Source of the DNA: Prorocentrum cordatum
Lineage: Eukaryota > Sar > Dinophyceae > Prorocentrales > Prorocentraceae
Assembly (NCBI GenBank): GCA_963575745.1
Contig: CAUYUJ010000658.1
Location: forward strand, 465,001 to 529,000
Direction of reading: 5' to 3'
Length of the DNA stretch: 64,000 nt
Under the pieces are notes generated by a model. The model had not been told where the DNA came from and did not search any database. It worked only from the letters and a program-made list of their open reading frames with translations. Position 1 is the stretch's first letter, and each line of letters opens with the position of its first letter. Of the stretch, positions 1 through 11,697 are shown piece by piece. The position numbers and the translations under genes are program-made.

Positions 1-3000
1 GCGCCCGTTCCCTCGGGCCGCCGACGCCCCACCCCCCCCCTCGCGCTCCGTCGCTCCGTCGGCGTCACCGCCAACAGCCCCACCCCCGCCCCATCCGCCG
101 CCACCAGACGCACTCGCATCACTGCCCCCCGGCCCACTCCCGCCACTGCCCTGCCCCTCACGCGCTGCGCCCACCTCGGTCGCACCTGCGCCCGCGCCCT
201 GCCCCTGACCGCGGCCCAGGCGGCAATACACTGCCATGTACGCCTCCTTCTGCTTGATGTGCGCCGGCTCGCCTCGGATCAAGCGCGGTGGCTCATCGTC
301 GTCAAACATGAAGTACCTCCCATCATGAACGCGGCACAGAGTCGTGTAATGGCCGCTATTCACTGACCGCCCATTGTGGTAAACCACACCGACCAACTGC
401 ATCTGGGGAAGCCCTGGCAGCCTCAGTTGCTCTTCCACCCACACTGCCTCCCGCGCCTCGGTGCCCCTCCTCAATTGAACCACCAGAACCTGTGGCACAC
501 CAGTTGCTCTCGTCTGCCTCACGTGCTTAACCCGGTCGTGCTCGTCGCGGCAACACCCCGGGCAGCTCTTCTCGATTTCTTCAGGAGCACAGAAGTCGCA
601 GTACAACTCCTGCAGCATCAAGGGCCCACCTGGACGTCCATGAACACGCAGCTTCAGTACATCCTCAGCCTCGTACGCGACAGTCTCGTAATTGCACACG
701 TCACACTTCTCCCGCTTCTCCACGACGAACCCGAACATCTGATCAACGCACGTCACCCGTAGATTCACCGCGCGGATGCTCTCGGGTTCCCGCTGCGCAA
801 AACGACCTGCCAACATCTCTGCGTCACGCGCAGCCACCATCAGCTTACCCCAATACGCAAACACATCCTGCTGCTGCCACGGGTCGTTGAACTCACTCGG
901 CCGCCCCATCACATCGTCGTCGCAGTCAACGCTCGTACGCCGCAGCACACTCACAGGTCCCTGCTGCCAGCGTCGCGAGCACAACTGGTTGTACGTCTCC
1001 CACATCCCGCACACGCAACAACGCCCCGTGCCCCGGTCCTCGCACTGCTGCTCTGAATGCCATCGAAGCCACTCCAAGACGGCAGGCGTCCGCAACATCA
1101 GCTGCGTCACACTGACTACGTAGCAGGTGTGCCATGGCCGCGGCATCCCTCGGACGGGCACGCACCGCACGCTGTCCCACGAAGCCGCGCGAATGCCAGC
1201 CACGTTCGGGACATACATGTCTGCCGGGCACGGTGGCGGCGGAGGCGGGCAGGGGCTCGGTGGCGGCGGAACCGGGCGACCCAAAGCAAACAAACTCTGT
1301 GGCCCGAACGCTGCGGATATCGCTTGTTCCCGACGGCGCTGTCGGCGGCCGGCAGCCCGCTGCTGCGTCCGCAAGTACGCCTCTCGATCTCGTTCCTGCG
1401 CCTGCTGCCGGGCCAGCGCCGCGGACTCTCGACCACGCTGTAACCGACTCTGAACCTCCACACCCTCCAGTCTCTGTGACTGATCGCGCGTCGCCTGCAG
1501 CACGACTCGCGCGCGCTGCGCCACGGCCCTCATCTTCTGCTCCCGAGATCCAAAGCACGCGTGGGCACGCACATACCCGAACAGCCCATAGTGGTCGGAC
1601 ATGTGGAACTCGGAACCCTCGAAGAACACCTTCCCTTTCCCTACCAAGTGCACCTCGGACCAGAGATCCGCTCCAAAGAGCACCCGGTCACGTCTCTGGC
1701 CGACAGCCCCCCTCTCGCCGAGACCCGAATAGAACTTATTGCCGGGGCAACCCCAGGATCGGCCCTCATACCATGCGTCCCTCAGACGCAACTGCTCCAC
1801 GGCTGCCTGCACCTGCGCATCCGTGCTGTTCATGTCGCCCACGATGAGCAGCCGATGGCATTCGTCCCCGCACTTCGCCACAATCTTCCCAAGTATCGCA
1901 CGACGCCGTTCCCATGACGCGTCCGTGGGCAGGTGCACCGCCGCCACGTGCACGTGCCCATCGCCGCCGGCGCCGCCGTCTCCGGGCACCTGGACACGGC
2001 ACAGCACGCACGGATCCTGCCCTGGCACAGCCACAGATTCCGCCCGCAGACCGTGCCTGACGTACAGATGCACATACCCCCTGGACTCGTGCGCCTGCGC
2101 AACGCCCGCCAATTGAAACTCCCCTGACAGCTCCTCGTACGCGCCCCCGCCCTCGCACTCCTGCAAGGCAACGACGTCACACCCGCGCGCCTGCCTCCAA
2201 CGGAGCACCTCGCCAAGAACCGCGGCGCGCTGATCCCGCGCGGTCCAGGAATGCGGCGCCACGGCAGCGCGATGCCCACCAGCAATGTTCCACGTCGCAA
2301 ACGACAACGTCGACGCGCCCTCAAGGCCCTCTCCCTCGCCTGCCTCGTCCACGGCCCTCCCCACCACACCCGCCATCGCCCGGCCCGCGCCCGCCGCACT
2401 GGGCCCAGACACATCCGCGCGCGGGGCGACGCCGAAGAGGTCCAGAGCGTCACGGCACTCCTGGTCCGAGAGCAACAACTCCATGACATCCCGCGCACCC
2501 CGCGCGCCGACACCCGCGCGGAAAGACGCGAACGCGCCCCGCAACGCACGACACACGTCTGGCACGAACGACTCCGCCGACGCATCCAGCACCCTGGCAC
2601 CGGCCCCGCGACCAACGTGGCCCAGCAGGAGCCCGAGTGCGCCGGCGATCCTCTGCGAAGGCACCCGAACGTGCGGCGCCTCCCCAAACTCTACCACTGG
2701 TGGCGGGCGCCGCCCATCACTGGCCTGTATCGGCCGCAGCAGCGCGTCGATATTCCGAGCGATTCGCCCTGCAACCGCCTCCCTCCGGCCTCGATCGTAC
2801 ACGCACACGGTCAGAGACTCGGCACGCCCGAGCGCCTCCCCCGCCCGACCAGCCTGGACGCGCACGAAGATCCAATCCTGGGGAACGCCAGACACGCTCA
2901 GAGCGTCCACGGCAGCAACCATCAGCAACTCCTTCTTATCGCTGACGCTGCTCGCGTCCCAAACGCTCGTCCAGTTGTGCGCCACCCGAGCAAAATGCTC

Positions 3001-6000
3001 TGGGTTCTCCTCCGCGCCGACGTGCTCGCCCACCTTTGCCGATGCCACAGTCATCGGCAGGTCTAACCCTGAGCACAGCTGTCGCGCCACCTTCAGGAAG
3101 AACTCCAACGCCTGACGCTCCAGTCTGCCCTCCGCCAGAGCGCTCTCCGACCGCACGTTCACGACCCACTTGTCCATCCGCAGCGCGCAGCCACCGCGAA
3201 CGTCCCCGAACGCATCCTTCATCTTCCTGGCCGCCTTATCCAAGCTTCCGTGCAGTCTCGGCGGCACCAGCGCACCCATGGCTTCCTTCACAGCGCTCAT
3301 GTGCAGCGGGCCCAGGCTCGGTTCCACGACATCGAACACGCGACCATCCCACCGCCCACACGCCACCCACCGATCCACCATCATGTCAGCGACACGGCCC
3401 AACAACTCCACTCCGTCGTCGTCCGGGCGCTCCCGCGACAGCCGCGCAGCGGCAGCCCTCAAACGCCCCCGCAACTCTTCCACCGTGTCAACACCAGAGA
3501 AATCCTCTGCATCCCCACCCGCCAGCTCCCGCGCGGCCTCGCGTTCCTCCAACGTCACACCGCGCACCCTCTTCCGGTCCAGGAGCCTGTCAGCCACGGC
3601 GGTCAGACGCCGCCGCGCGACGTCATCACCCCCCGCCTCGGCATCGACAGCCTCAGCCAACGCGGACACGCACGGCGCGCCGTCCTCACCCCAGAGCCAA
3701 GTGTCATCATCCACCACTCTGTTCAGACCTCTGAGCCTCTCCGCCTGCGCCGCACGGACGGTCTCGAGACGGCCCAACAATCTCCCCGCCGCACACCTCT
3801 CCTCTGCGGTCCACAAATCCGCCTCGCAGTACCCATACTTCCGCAACGTTGACGAAGCGCGCGCCTCCAACCGCAGCTCGAACCGACGGCGCTCCCGGAA
3901 CGCCGTCGTGTGCCTGGCCCGCATGAAGTCCGCGTACTCCGGCAAGTCTTCCTCGAACACCAAGTCCCACGGATGCCTGACGCGCGTCGTTGCGACGAAC
4001 CCGATCCCAGCGACGGCCGCGGTCTTCGCCGACATGTGCACGCGGACTTTCGCCAACGTCATCCCCTGCGCCTTCCAGTGCGTCAAAGCCCACGCCAGCT
4101 GCAGCGGGTAGTTCTCGCGCGCGAGGCCGTCCTCCGTCGTGGACGATACAGTCTGCCTCCAGATGGGCACCCAGTTCTTGCGCACAGGATCGTTCTTGAA
4201 GAAAGACCGCGGCTCGCCATTCTCGTCCTTTCCCAGATCGACGTCGTCGAACTCGACGAAAACACAAATGGGCGCCTGCAAGTCCGGGCGCGCACTGTTG
4301 TGCGGGTCCGCCCCGTCCGGCCACATGTACCCGCGCAGCGTGCCCATCGCCCCGTTCATCAACCCCGCCTCGACCCACAAGTTCTGCGTCAGCAGCACGC
4401 GCGCCCCTTCACACATGTGAAGCTCGTTCTCGATCCCTCGGAAATCGTCGGCCGCCATCTCTTCCGGCCGAGATTTACTTTTATCCTTCCAATTGTGATA
4501 GGCGCGCAGAGACGCAATGGGCTTGCCACTGGCAGCCGCCACCTGGTACAGCCTCTCCAGGTTCACCCTATCCGCGCCGCAGGCACCCGACGCCCGATCC
4601 TTCCTGCCATCCATCAGCAGCGGCGCCGTCTCGAACGCTGCGAGCTCCTCCCTGCCCTCCTTCGTCATCTGCAGCACCGACCTGTTCCGGCGCCTCAACC
4701 ACGCATGATCCGACTGGTCCCACGTGCACTGCGCCATTCCTTTGGTCACCTCCAGAAAACGATCGGCATCCCGCCGGTACTCCGCCTGCCGCTCGGCGGA
4801 CAGACCCTCCTTCTTCCCACTCCATCTGTGCACGCGCCGTAGCACGGCGACGTCCTGGAACGTATTGCGCACAAACTGGCCCGTGGCCACCAACTTCTCC
4901 GTGCTCCACGCATCGTCTGGAGTGCGCTCCGCCCCCCTCGGCTTATTTTTCCCATGCCCCTCATACTTGCCTATTCGATACAACGGATCGTCGCCGATGG
5001 GCGGCGCCTGCTGCGGATCTCCTGCCAGCACGACATCCTTCCCGCCGAGATACACTGGCTCGTCCTCCTCCATCTTCCTCCCCTTTCCTCCTTTTCCGCC
5101 TCCTCCGCGTGCCGCAAACTTCGCATCCGTGCCCAGAGTGTCCTGCACCTTGTACTCGATCTTCCCCAACATCTGCCGCCCGATCATACTCATCTCATCC
5201 AACACAAACAGCTTCGCCTGCCGCAACCGGTCCCGCGTCCGCAAGAAGCGTTCACCGCCCTTTTGCTTCCAAGGCCCGCAGTACCCCACCGGAACGCCGA
5301 AAGCCCTGTGCAGAGTAGTCGCCCCATACTTCAACTGGAACGAGGCGCACCCTGTCGGAGCAGCCAGCAAACAGCAATTCCGCACCTCCTCATCAATCTC
5401 CGACTGAGAGCGCCTTCCCTCCCGCATCCCACCGCGGAGGCCCGGCACCCGATCCATTCTGGTCCGCGGAGCCGTCTGACGCGCCCTCTGTCGCCTCGCC
5501 GCCACAAAACTACGCACCGTGCGCGACTTCCCCGTGCCTGCCACGCCCGTGACCATCAGGCGGAGCGGGTCCTTCTCGGAGTGGCGTCCATCCATAACGA
5601 TGTCGTGGGCAAACTTCTGCCAGGGGTCCAGGTCTTCGCGCAAGACGACCTCGGCCCCGTCACCCACGTTGGCCTTGCCGTACCAGACATCGCGCAGCTC
5701 CTCGAGGCGCCGCTTCTCCCCTGTCGACACATTGCACGGTTCATCCAGCCAATTGAAATCCTTCGGGTTCACACGCACCCTCCCGCGAACGTCCTCCCGC
5801 GCCACATCCCCGACGCGCACGTCTGCCGCCTGCACCGCGGGGCCCGCCGCGCTAACACGCTCATCCGCTGGGCGGCGATCCCACTCGGACACCTCCCCCG
5901 CACCTGCGGCACCCTCCACACCCTCCCCTGGTCGCGGGTCGCGCAACACGATATCCCGAGGCTCCTCGTTGGGATCGTCCTCGGCGTTCTGCGCGAGTCT

Positions 6001-9000
6001 GTCCACCAGCTCCTCCAAGTCCTCCCCCGACTCCGCCGCATCGCTCTCTCTGCCAGCGTCACCCTCCCTCGAGCCACCGTCGGATTCCTGGCCCCCCACG
6101 TCGCCCGCGGCGTCGCCCGCCCCAGCGTCACGCCCCTGCTGCCGCGCCCGGTGCCGACGCACCATCTCGCGGCGCGTCCGCCTCAGCAGCTCGCGGTTGG
6201 TCCGCACCCCACCAGCCTCCAAGATTGCGCCCAGCACCTCCTTGTAGAACGGATTCGCGCGTTCGTACTGCTCCACGACCCACGCCGGCACCCACTGTCG
6301 GAGCATCGGGTCCGTGAGCATCTCCATCAACATATCTCCCCAGAACCGATCCTCCATGCCCCTCCAAGCCGCCCCCCCCGACTTGAACCACAGATCCTGC
6401 ACTCCCAGGAACCGATCGCCCCCAGCATGGGGCACGAAATCCGTGGCCCCAATGCAGACTTCCGGCACAGGGCGGACGTCGCGCCGCATCTCTGCACCGA
6501 TCATGGCTCTGCGGTCCGCCGTCGCCATGTGCCGCCAGTGCGCGATGACGTTCGCCCGCGCGTACGCCTCGTGGCAGGCGTGCTCCACGTTCGCACACTC
6601 CGCGCTATAGCCGGGCGTCACCTGCAGGCACACCGCAGGGTTCCCGCGCCTCAGCTTCCCTCGATACACGGCGTACTTCCAGTAAAACTCGAAGAGTGAC
6701 ACATCGCGCACCTCCTCCTCCGTGATGGACCCGTCGCCCCGGGCCCGCTGGCGCCGCACCAACTCCAGGCGCTTGTCGAACTTGTCCACTTTGCTATCCC
6801 AGTGAACCGGCTCATCCTCCGACTTGTCCCGCAGTGCGGACGCAGGCTTCAGGGCACGCGCGCCCGTCGTGTTCAGAGTCACGACGGGCATCATGGACAA
6901 GACCATTGGCAAGCGCAACCCCAGCAGCGCCACTTCGTAACAATGGTAATCCCTCTCCCCGAGCATCCGAGCGAAGAACTTCTGGATCGAGCGTCGGAGG
7001 AAGTCGGTGCCCTCGCCGTCGGGAACGTACGCGCAGACCTCGTTGACGGCGTCGTCCAGCACCTCCTTGATCTTCCGCGAGCCCTTGGGCGCTTTCGTCG
7101 CATATTTCGTGACGTACTCCACAACGGCCCACAGGTTCAGGACGGGGCGCCAATCGATGTTCCCCATATTGGCCAGGAGCACGTGCTCCTCGTAGCTGTT
7201 GCAGAGCCGGTCGTTCCTCGGGAACACCGCCTGCCAGTGGCCCTCCCTGCGCCCCTTCTCCATCCGGAACGGTCTCGGCCCGACGCGGCCCCACCTCTCT
7301 CGCGGAAAATCATACCGGCAGAACACGCACCCCTCCTTGCCGCGCGCACACGCATGTACCCCGAGCTTCGGCGGGCCCATGCCATGCTTCGTGTGGCGCG
7401 CAACCCTGTTCACCAGCGCGGACACCATTCTCCGAACCGGCTGCACGTCCAACGTCCCTGCTGCCTCGGACTGAAAGGCCTCGTCCAGAACCTTCCGCAA
7501 GTTCAAGCACTCCGGCGCAGACGCAGGCACGCTCCGGACCGCCCGGGCCTCCGACGTCTCAGCAGCAGCCTCGTCTTCCATCTCCACGTCAACATCGAAG
7601 GCCCCAACCTCGTCGTCCCACGTGTATCTGCACGCGCCCGCGTCATCGTAGCAGGGGTTCCACTCCGAGACCACGTGCCCGAAGAACTCATAGAACCGCT
7701 TCTCCAGAACGCTCTGCAGCGAAACGTTCTCGTGTTCTGGCTTCAGCACGCCGAAATCAGCGCCAGCACCCGTCAAGCGCTGCAAGCGGGCCCCATCAGG
7801 AACTCCAGCAGGCCGACCCGCACCGGCGTCCTCTGCGCCGTCACCGCCCTCACCGTCCTCCACAGGACTCTCTCCCGGCGCGTCCACAGGCGCGGAAATC
7901 TCTCGGCCGACACGCTCGAACGCGACATCTCGTTCTCCTCCCCGACCTCGCGCACCCTCATCAACATCAACGATCACCAACCACCCGCGATCCACCAGCG
8001 CGTCAAGCAGCGCATCAGCCCTGCCCACGAACTCATCCTCATCGTCGTCGTCCGCGCCATCCTCACTCCCAGACCCTGAAGCCGCCGTACCCTCACCCCC
8101 ACGACCCCTGGATGCACGCGCGCCTGGCCGGCCGGCAGCGGCGCGCAGCACCTGCTCCAGGACCGCGAGAGCAGCGGCGCGGCGCTTCTGCTCCTGCGGG
8201 GGCCAAGCCATCGGCCCCGCCTCCAGCGATGGCAAACACGCCGCCAAGTCGCTGGTCACGCTCGGCGGGAGCATGTCGCCCTCCCCGTCCACGTCCGCAC
8301 GCACCCGCGCAACCTCGGGCCCGGGCAACCCTACGCTGAACCCGTGGTAGTGCAAATTCCCTCCCGCGCCACACTCGGCCCTGGCCATGGCCATGTACTT
8401 GAACTGCTCAGAGTGCGGCAGCACTGCGGGCATCACCATCCGCATGTTCAGCTCCACCCGCAGGGCCATCATGTACGCCACCAGGTCCGGGTTGTCCCGA
8501 GCGAACCGAAAGCGCTCCTCTCGCCCGTCACCCACCCAATCCCCGAGGGCGCGCTCCCCTGCCGCCCGCGCCCCCCGGCCTCCTCCCATGCGCTGAATGT
8601 CAAACGCGGCATTGTAGAACGGATTCTGCGTCCACCAGATGGACGGGTGCCGGCCGAGCCCGACAACATCCGGCACGAGAGGCCGCCTGCGCTGAGTCCG
8701 CCCGTTCCCCGCCGGCAAGTCCATCTCGCGCAGGAACCGCCTGCCGACAGGCTCCGCGCCGTCCGCCAGAGGGCCCTCGACCCAGGGCGGGTGCCAGGAC
8801 AGGTGCTTCACGGTACTCTGCAACTTCTTGGACTCATAGGACCAATGCATCGTGGTCGAGGGCACGTCGCGCCCAACGTTCGCCAGCTGACCCACCAGGA
8901 TCCGCACCCGGTCCTCGCTCTCCAAGATCTGCCTGAGCCCACCCTTGGTCATCACACTCGGGCCCTGCACCGCGAGCCCCGCCCGCCTGCACATGGTCCG

Positions 9001-11697
9001 ATACACGCCGAAGCCCTTCGCCCGTGCCTCGTTCAGGAGCAGCACGTTCACCATAGCCCACATCACGCGCTGCCCACGCGGACCACCAACGAACTGCCCG
9101 GTGCGGTAGCGCATCAGGTGCTGCACCCACTCCTGCACGGAGACCCGGCGAGGGCGGTCCTCGAAGAGGTCGCCGATGCCCATCGGGAACTCCAACGGGA
9201 ACGCCCTCGCGAAGCGACCGACGGAGCGCGCCGGGATCGGGTCGTCACTCTGACCGGGCCACCCGTAAATCATCCGCTCTCCCGTCCGCGCGACCACCTC
9301 GTCCTCGTCAAACTCCGGCAAATTCTCCTCCACGCACCCCGTATCCTTGTCCTGAGCAGCTCCCACGAACCTGCCGGCCATGGCCAACTCCAGCATCACA
9401 TCGTCCAGGACCGCCTCCGGAGTCACGCCCCCGTCTGGGTCAGAGAACGGCCCCCCGACCCGCGGCCCGATCCAGTCCACGAGGAAATCGACGCGCACGC
9501 ACTCCACGGGCACCCGATCCCTCTGCACGGCCACCACTTTGCTCTCCCCCCGCGCCGCGTCCAGCAAGCGCCCGAACAGGTCCTCCGTCGTCTCGTCATC
9601 ACCAAACTTCAGCCCCTCCAAATGGCCCTCCGCCTCCGGCTGCAGCCCCGCCCACCATCGCTGCACAGCCCCGCCGTACCTGAACTGCGCCTTCTCGAGC
9701 CAAGCACTGAACACATCGTGATCGATGGCCATGGCCTCGTCTCCGTCCCCGACATCGAACTGGTCCTCATCTGCCTCCATCGCACCACCGTCGCCCGCGG
9801 CGTCCTGGCCGCCCTCGTCGCCACGCTGTGCGCCGTCGCCGTCGCGGACTCTCGCCCCTCGCTGAGCCTCATCACGCGGCCCCACGAAGTGCACGTCGAA
9901 ACCCGCGGCAATGAACTGCCGCGGCGTGACGACGTCGACGCCACACGGAACAGTATCCCTGGCAATGGCCTCCGCCCGAGTCACCGGCCCCGGCCCCTCG
10001 GCTTCCCCCGCCTCGTCCCCCGACAGCACGGCGCCGTCGTCGCTCTCCTTCGGCGCATAGCACCGGATGATGTCGTCGTCCGGCAGCACATCAAACAAAC
10101 GCGGGTCGTAGTACTTGTGCATGGGCTCATTCGCAGCGCCGCCCAGGCGCCAGGGCCCGCACGTGCCGGCGAACGCGCACAGCGCCCGCAGCAGGTGCCC
10201 ACAGTAGCGCCAGCGCACGTGCAGGCCCTCGACCACCTCCTTCCCGAAACCAACGTTCCGCCGCAGCATCAGACTGAAGGGCACCTTCCTCGGGTGCCAG
10301 GGCAGCATCACCCGCGGCTCCACGTTCTCCTGAAGCTCCCTCCCCCTGCCGCCATGGTCGTAATCGATGATCACTTCCCCACTGAGCAGCACCTCCGCGA
10401 CCCGACCGGGAAACACCAGGCGCCCGTACACGTCCACGCCGAAGCGCTGCCGCTCCTCGTCCGTGCCCCCCGCGGCAATGCGCTCCGGGCGGTGCGGGTC
10501 GTCGGGGCGCTCGCCAGGTCCGCGCACCGAGTTCACGCGATCCCCGACGCGGTACCCCTTCATTAGCTCGTGACGCCGCGCGAACCCGGCCACATCCTGC
10601 GGGAACGAGATGATGTTCTTGCGGAACTTGCGCAGCCCTGTCCGAGACACGGTGGCCAGATGCACCTGCATGTGGTCCAGAGCAATGAGCAGGCTCTCCG
10701 TGAGCGTGGCCTGGTCGAACAGGTCGCGCAGGTCATCGGAGGGGAACCGGAAGCACGGGTCCATGTGATTCTGCGCGGTGCGGAGACCCACCACCTGATA
10801 CAGGTCGTCTTCCGTGGGCGCGGCCGCCGCCTGCTTGTCCAGATCCCGCCTACACCGCATGCACACGCCCGCGCACTCCAGGGCGAAGCCATCCGGCGGG
10901 TCGCTCGGCGGCACCTCGTCCCACTCGGCCACCTCCGTGCTGCACGCAGCCAGCCCGTCCCCGCCGCGACGCAGCAGCAGCATCTCATCCGCCAGCTGGT
11001 CCGGCGGCTCGAAGGCAGGGTGGAACGCCGGGAACCGCTCCTGGCACTCGTGGCACGTGAACTTCACCATGCGCGTCAGGATCGCCTGCGCCGCCTGCAC
11101 GGCCCGCACGGACGCATCGCGCAGCTGCACGTCATACTTCGCCACGCGCAGCGGCACCGTCTTCAGCGCCAGCAGCATGCACTTCTGGTGTACGTCCCCT
11201 GCAGCAACACGCGCTCGTTGGTCTACATGCCCTCCGCAGCGCTCGCGCAAACGCGCGTTCGGACGAATCTCCCAATGCTCCGATTCTGGCGCTGATCCAA
11301 ACACAAACGACTCCGCGACGCCCGGGCCGGCACCTTCCGACGACCTCCCAGGCGCCCATCTGGTCCGAATTACGGCCCGCAAATCACTCCCGTACCGACC
11401 GCGCTTCTTCGCCCGGCGCCCCCGGCCACGACCCGCGCGACCCGCCCCCCGCGCTTCCTGACCGGCCTGCTGCAGCGCGTCGAGCCCTCTTTCGCAGTGC
11501 GCTCGCCCGCGCCGCCCTCGGGCAGCAGCCCCGCCACGCCGGCGTCCTCCTGCAGCTGGCCCACCCAGACGCGCCCGGGATTCTCCCCCTCCTCTGCTCT
11601 GCGCTCCCGCGGGCCCTGGCCCCGCCACCACGCCCCCGCCATGTGCGCGGGCTCCGTCCACCCGGCAGGCCGCTCCACAGGCAACACGACCACGTCG
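1..11697 (-). CDS. Helitron-type Rep/helicase-EEP-USP polyprotein, 3' end beyond window
   Basis: One minus-strand frame (codons at forward positions 1-3, 4-6 and so on) has no stop from 11,697 to the window edge, at least 3,899 codons; the previous in-frame stop is at 11,698. Reading 5' to 3' the domains are: Cys-pair region (FTCHEC near 11.05 kb, CAGVCMRC near 10.86 kb); HUH-Tyr2 Rep (8.64-6.9 kb); Pif1-like helicase (5.62-3.88 kb); about 500 unrecognised residues; EEP nuclease (2.32-1.54 kb); and a USP protease (1.18-0.2 kb). A Gly-rich tail then leaves the window. Rep nicks and joins one strand and the helicase unwinds it during rolling-circle transposition. Helitrons with an EEP domain (Helentron type) are known; a C-terminal USP is not one I recognise. 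The true start is unclear: the preceding coding-like sequence is in another frame (11,370-12,976), so an intron or frameshift probably joins them. The long plus-strand open frames here are antisense shadows of GC-rich coding sequence. Confidence 0.85.
190..1180 (-). other. Ubiquitin-specific-protease (C19 USP-like) domain
   Basis: The Cys box reads PWHTCYVVSVTQLM, with the nucleophile Cys at 1,123-1,125. The His box reads GRSVNSGHYTTLCR, with His at 349-351, followed by DGRYFMFDDDEP (acidic third residue) and a typical USP ending, EAYMAVYCRLG. Between them two Cys pairs, CDVC (about 0.70 kb) and CDFC (about 0.59-0.6 kb), match the zinc finger of many USPs. Cys-to-His distance is about 258 residues, on the short side. 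Usual role: removal of ubiquitin from target proteins. A plausible but unproved role here is protecting the transposase from the proteasome. Confidence 0.82.
1540..2320 (-). other. EEP (APE-like) endonuclease domain
   Basis: The start motif is FATWNIAGG (about 2.28 kb), followed by CDVVALQECEGG (metal-binding Glu, about 2.13-2.17 kb), LLIVGDMNS (about 1.83-1.85 kb) and the terminal catalytic SDHYGLFGYV (about 1.57-1.6 kb). The order and spacing are those of the endonuclease/exonuclease/phosphatase fold. In Helitrons this fold is characteristic of the Helentron lineage, where the nuclease follows the helicase. All named catalytic positions are present. Confidence 0.85.
3880..5620 (-). other. 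Pif1-like SF1B helicase domain of the Helitron protein
   Basis: The Walker A motif is VTGVAGTGKSRTV (5,514-5,553). Walker B is KLFVLDEMSMIG (about 5.19-5.22 kb). Motif III is LAGDPQQAPPIGD (about 4.99-5.03 kb). The late motifs are THWKAQGMTL (about 4.05-4.08 kb) and GFVATTRVRHPWDLVF (about 3.95-4.0 kb). These are the Pif1 helicase motifs in the expected order, carboxy-terminal to Rep as in all autonomous Helitrons. A Gly/Lys-rich insert lies between Walker B and motif III (about 5.05-5.1 kb). Confidence 0.88.
6900..8640 (-). other. Helitron Rep (HUH, two-tyrosine) domain
   Basis: The HUH metal-binding motif reads GNLHYHGFSVG, with the His-Tyr-His codons at 8,344-8,352, after the context NPDLVAYMMALRVEL. 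The catalytic region reads EYVTKYATKAPKG, with tyrosines at 7,114-7,116 and 7,102-7,104; this YxxKYxxK spacing is the Helitron two-tyrosine signature. A CVFCRYDFPRER segment near 7.3 kb matches the Cys-containing stretch usually found between them. The interval from HUH to Tyr (about 410 residues) is lengthened by an acidic, low-complexity insert at about 7.55-8.25 kb. All catalytic residues are present, so the nickase could be intact. Confidence 0.85.

Noticed and set aside
376-3734. Overlapping ORFs of 100-310 codons on the plus strand over the EEP/USP region
   Set aside because: Shadows of the minus-strand polyprotein in high-GC sequence.
4954-10566. Long plus-strand open frames (4,954-6,699; 6,802-8,079; 8,344-10,566)
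   Set aside because: They are the exact antisense of the Helitron Rep/helicase frame, are rich in Pro, His and Arg, and contain no recognisable motifs; the minus strand has all catalytic motifs.
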